In this document: piece by piece, positions 5,946 through 6,046 of the stretch
Numbering within the stretch: the first letter of the stretch is position 1
Layout: the number at the start of each line of letters is the position of its first letter
Assembly (NCBI GenBank): GCA_036276235.1
Contig: DATBDZ010000384.1
Coordinates: forward strand, 1-6,046
Direction of reading: 5' to 3'
DNA length: 6,046 nucleotides
From: JANWHF01 sp036276235
Lineage (GTDB): Bacteria > Planctomycetota > Phycisphaerae > Tepidisphaerales > Tepidisphaeraceae
Program-made: the position numbers and the translations under genes
The notes under the pieces: generated by a model
The model's input: only the letters and a program-made list of their open reading frames with translations
What the model was told of the DNA's origin: nothing
Databases searched by the model: none

Positions 5946-6046
5946 ATGAAGCGTCCCCAGGTTGCCCTGCTGATCGAAACGTCCAATGCCTACGCCCGCG
6001 GGCTGCTTGAGGGCGTTACTGCTTATCTGCGCGAGCATCCCGGCTG
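5946..6046 (+). CDS. XylR-type AraC-family transcriptional regulator, N-terminus (runs off right edge)
   Basis: Only 33 complete codons are in the window. They read MKRPQVALLIETSNAYARG followed by LLEGVTAYLREHPG, which matches the start of the periplasmic-binding-protein-like sensor domain (LacI/PBP1 type) found in XylR, the regulator of xylose use. The same pattern is very common in planctomycetes: first beta strand VALLIE, then the helix with YARGLLEGV. The full protein would be expected to have about 380-400 residues and end in an AraC-type helix-turn-helix that binds DNA, which lies outside the window and cannot be confirmed. The ligand is probably a sugar but need not be xylose. The ATG at 5946 gives the expected N-terminus; no ribosome binding site is visible (the upstream bases are CCTCCC), which is not unusual in this phylum. 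Confidence 0.75.
   Translation, partial: MKRPQVALLIETSNAYARGLLEGVTAYLREHPG

Noticed and set aside
1..6046. Insertion sequence, prophage or defence island
   Set aside because: No transposase, integrase, nuclease, toxin-antitoxin or phage structural gene was recognised in any frame. The repeats are short and non-coding.

Overview
The window looks like an ordinary GC-rich chromosomal segment from a soil or aquatic bacterium, most likely Planctomycetota and perhaps class Phycisphaerae. That placement is inferred from four things: the XylR-type regulator beginning at the right edge, a membrane protein with a GspG/pseudopilin-like C-terminal motif, several secreted or lipid-anchored proteins of unknown role, and dense intergenic palindromic repeats. 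No rRNA, tRNA, CRISPR array, transposase, phage gene or recognisable defence gene is visible.

Layout. The left two thirds are on the minus strand. Reading right to left they hold a 178-residue uncharacterised protein (4074-3538), a secreted type I phosphodiesterase/nucleotide pyrophosphatase-like enzyme (3241-2180), a 199-residue uncharacterised protein with a doubtful start (2087-1488), a class I SAM-dependent methyltransferase (1105-326) and the N-terminus of a lipoprotein running off the left edge (264-1). The right third is on the plus strand. It holds a 469-residue membrane-anchored protein (4331-5740) and the first 33 complete codons of a XylR/AraC-type transcriptional regulator (5946 onward). 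A 256-base divergent intergenic region (4075-4330) separates the two halves.

The gaps are full of inverted repeats. Two copies of one long palindrome (perfect stems of 30 and 33 bp, same arm sequence, different loops) lie at 1387-1462 and 5778-5860. A second family, a GGGGAGAGGG-type hairpin, sits at 1239-1332. A third is a roughly 195-bp inverted repeat with two 90-nt arms at 3332-3526. The two palindromes and the 195-bp repeat each begin 5-40 bases after a stop codon, so they may shape transcript 3' ends as well as being dispersed repeats.

The genes do not form an obvious single pathway. The phosphodiesterase and the 199-residue protein are closely spaced and may be co-transcribed, as may the methyltransferase and the lipoprotein. 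The regulator at the right edge probably controls sugar-use genes beyond the window. I found no convincing new multi-gene system. The most unusual content is the repeat architecture and a possible frameshift at the start of the 199-residue gene.
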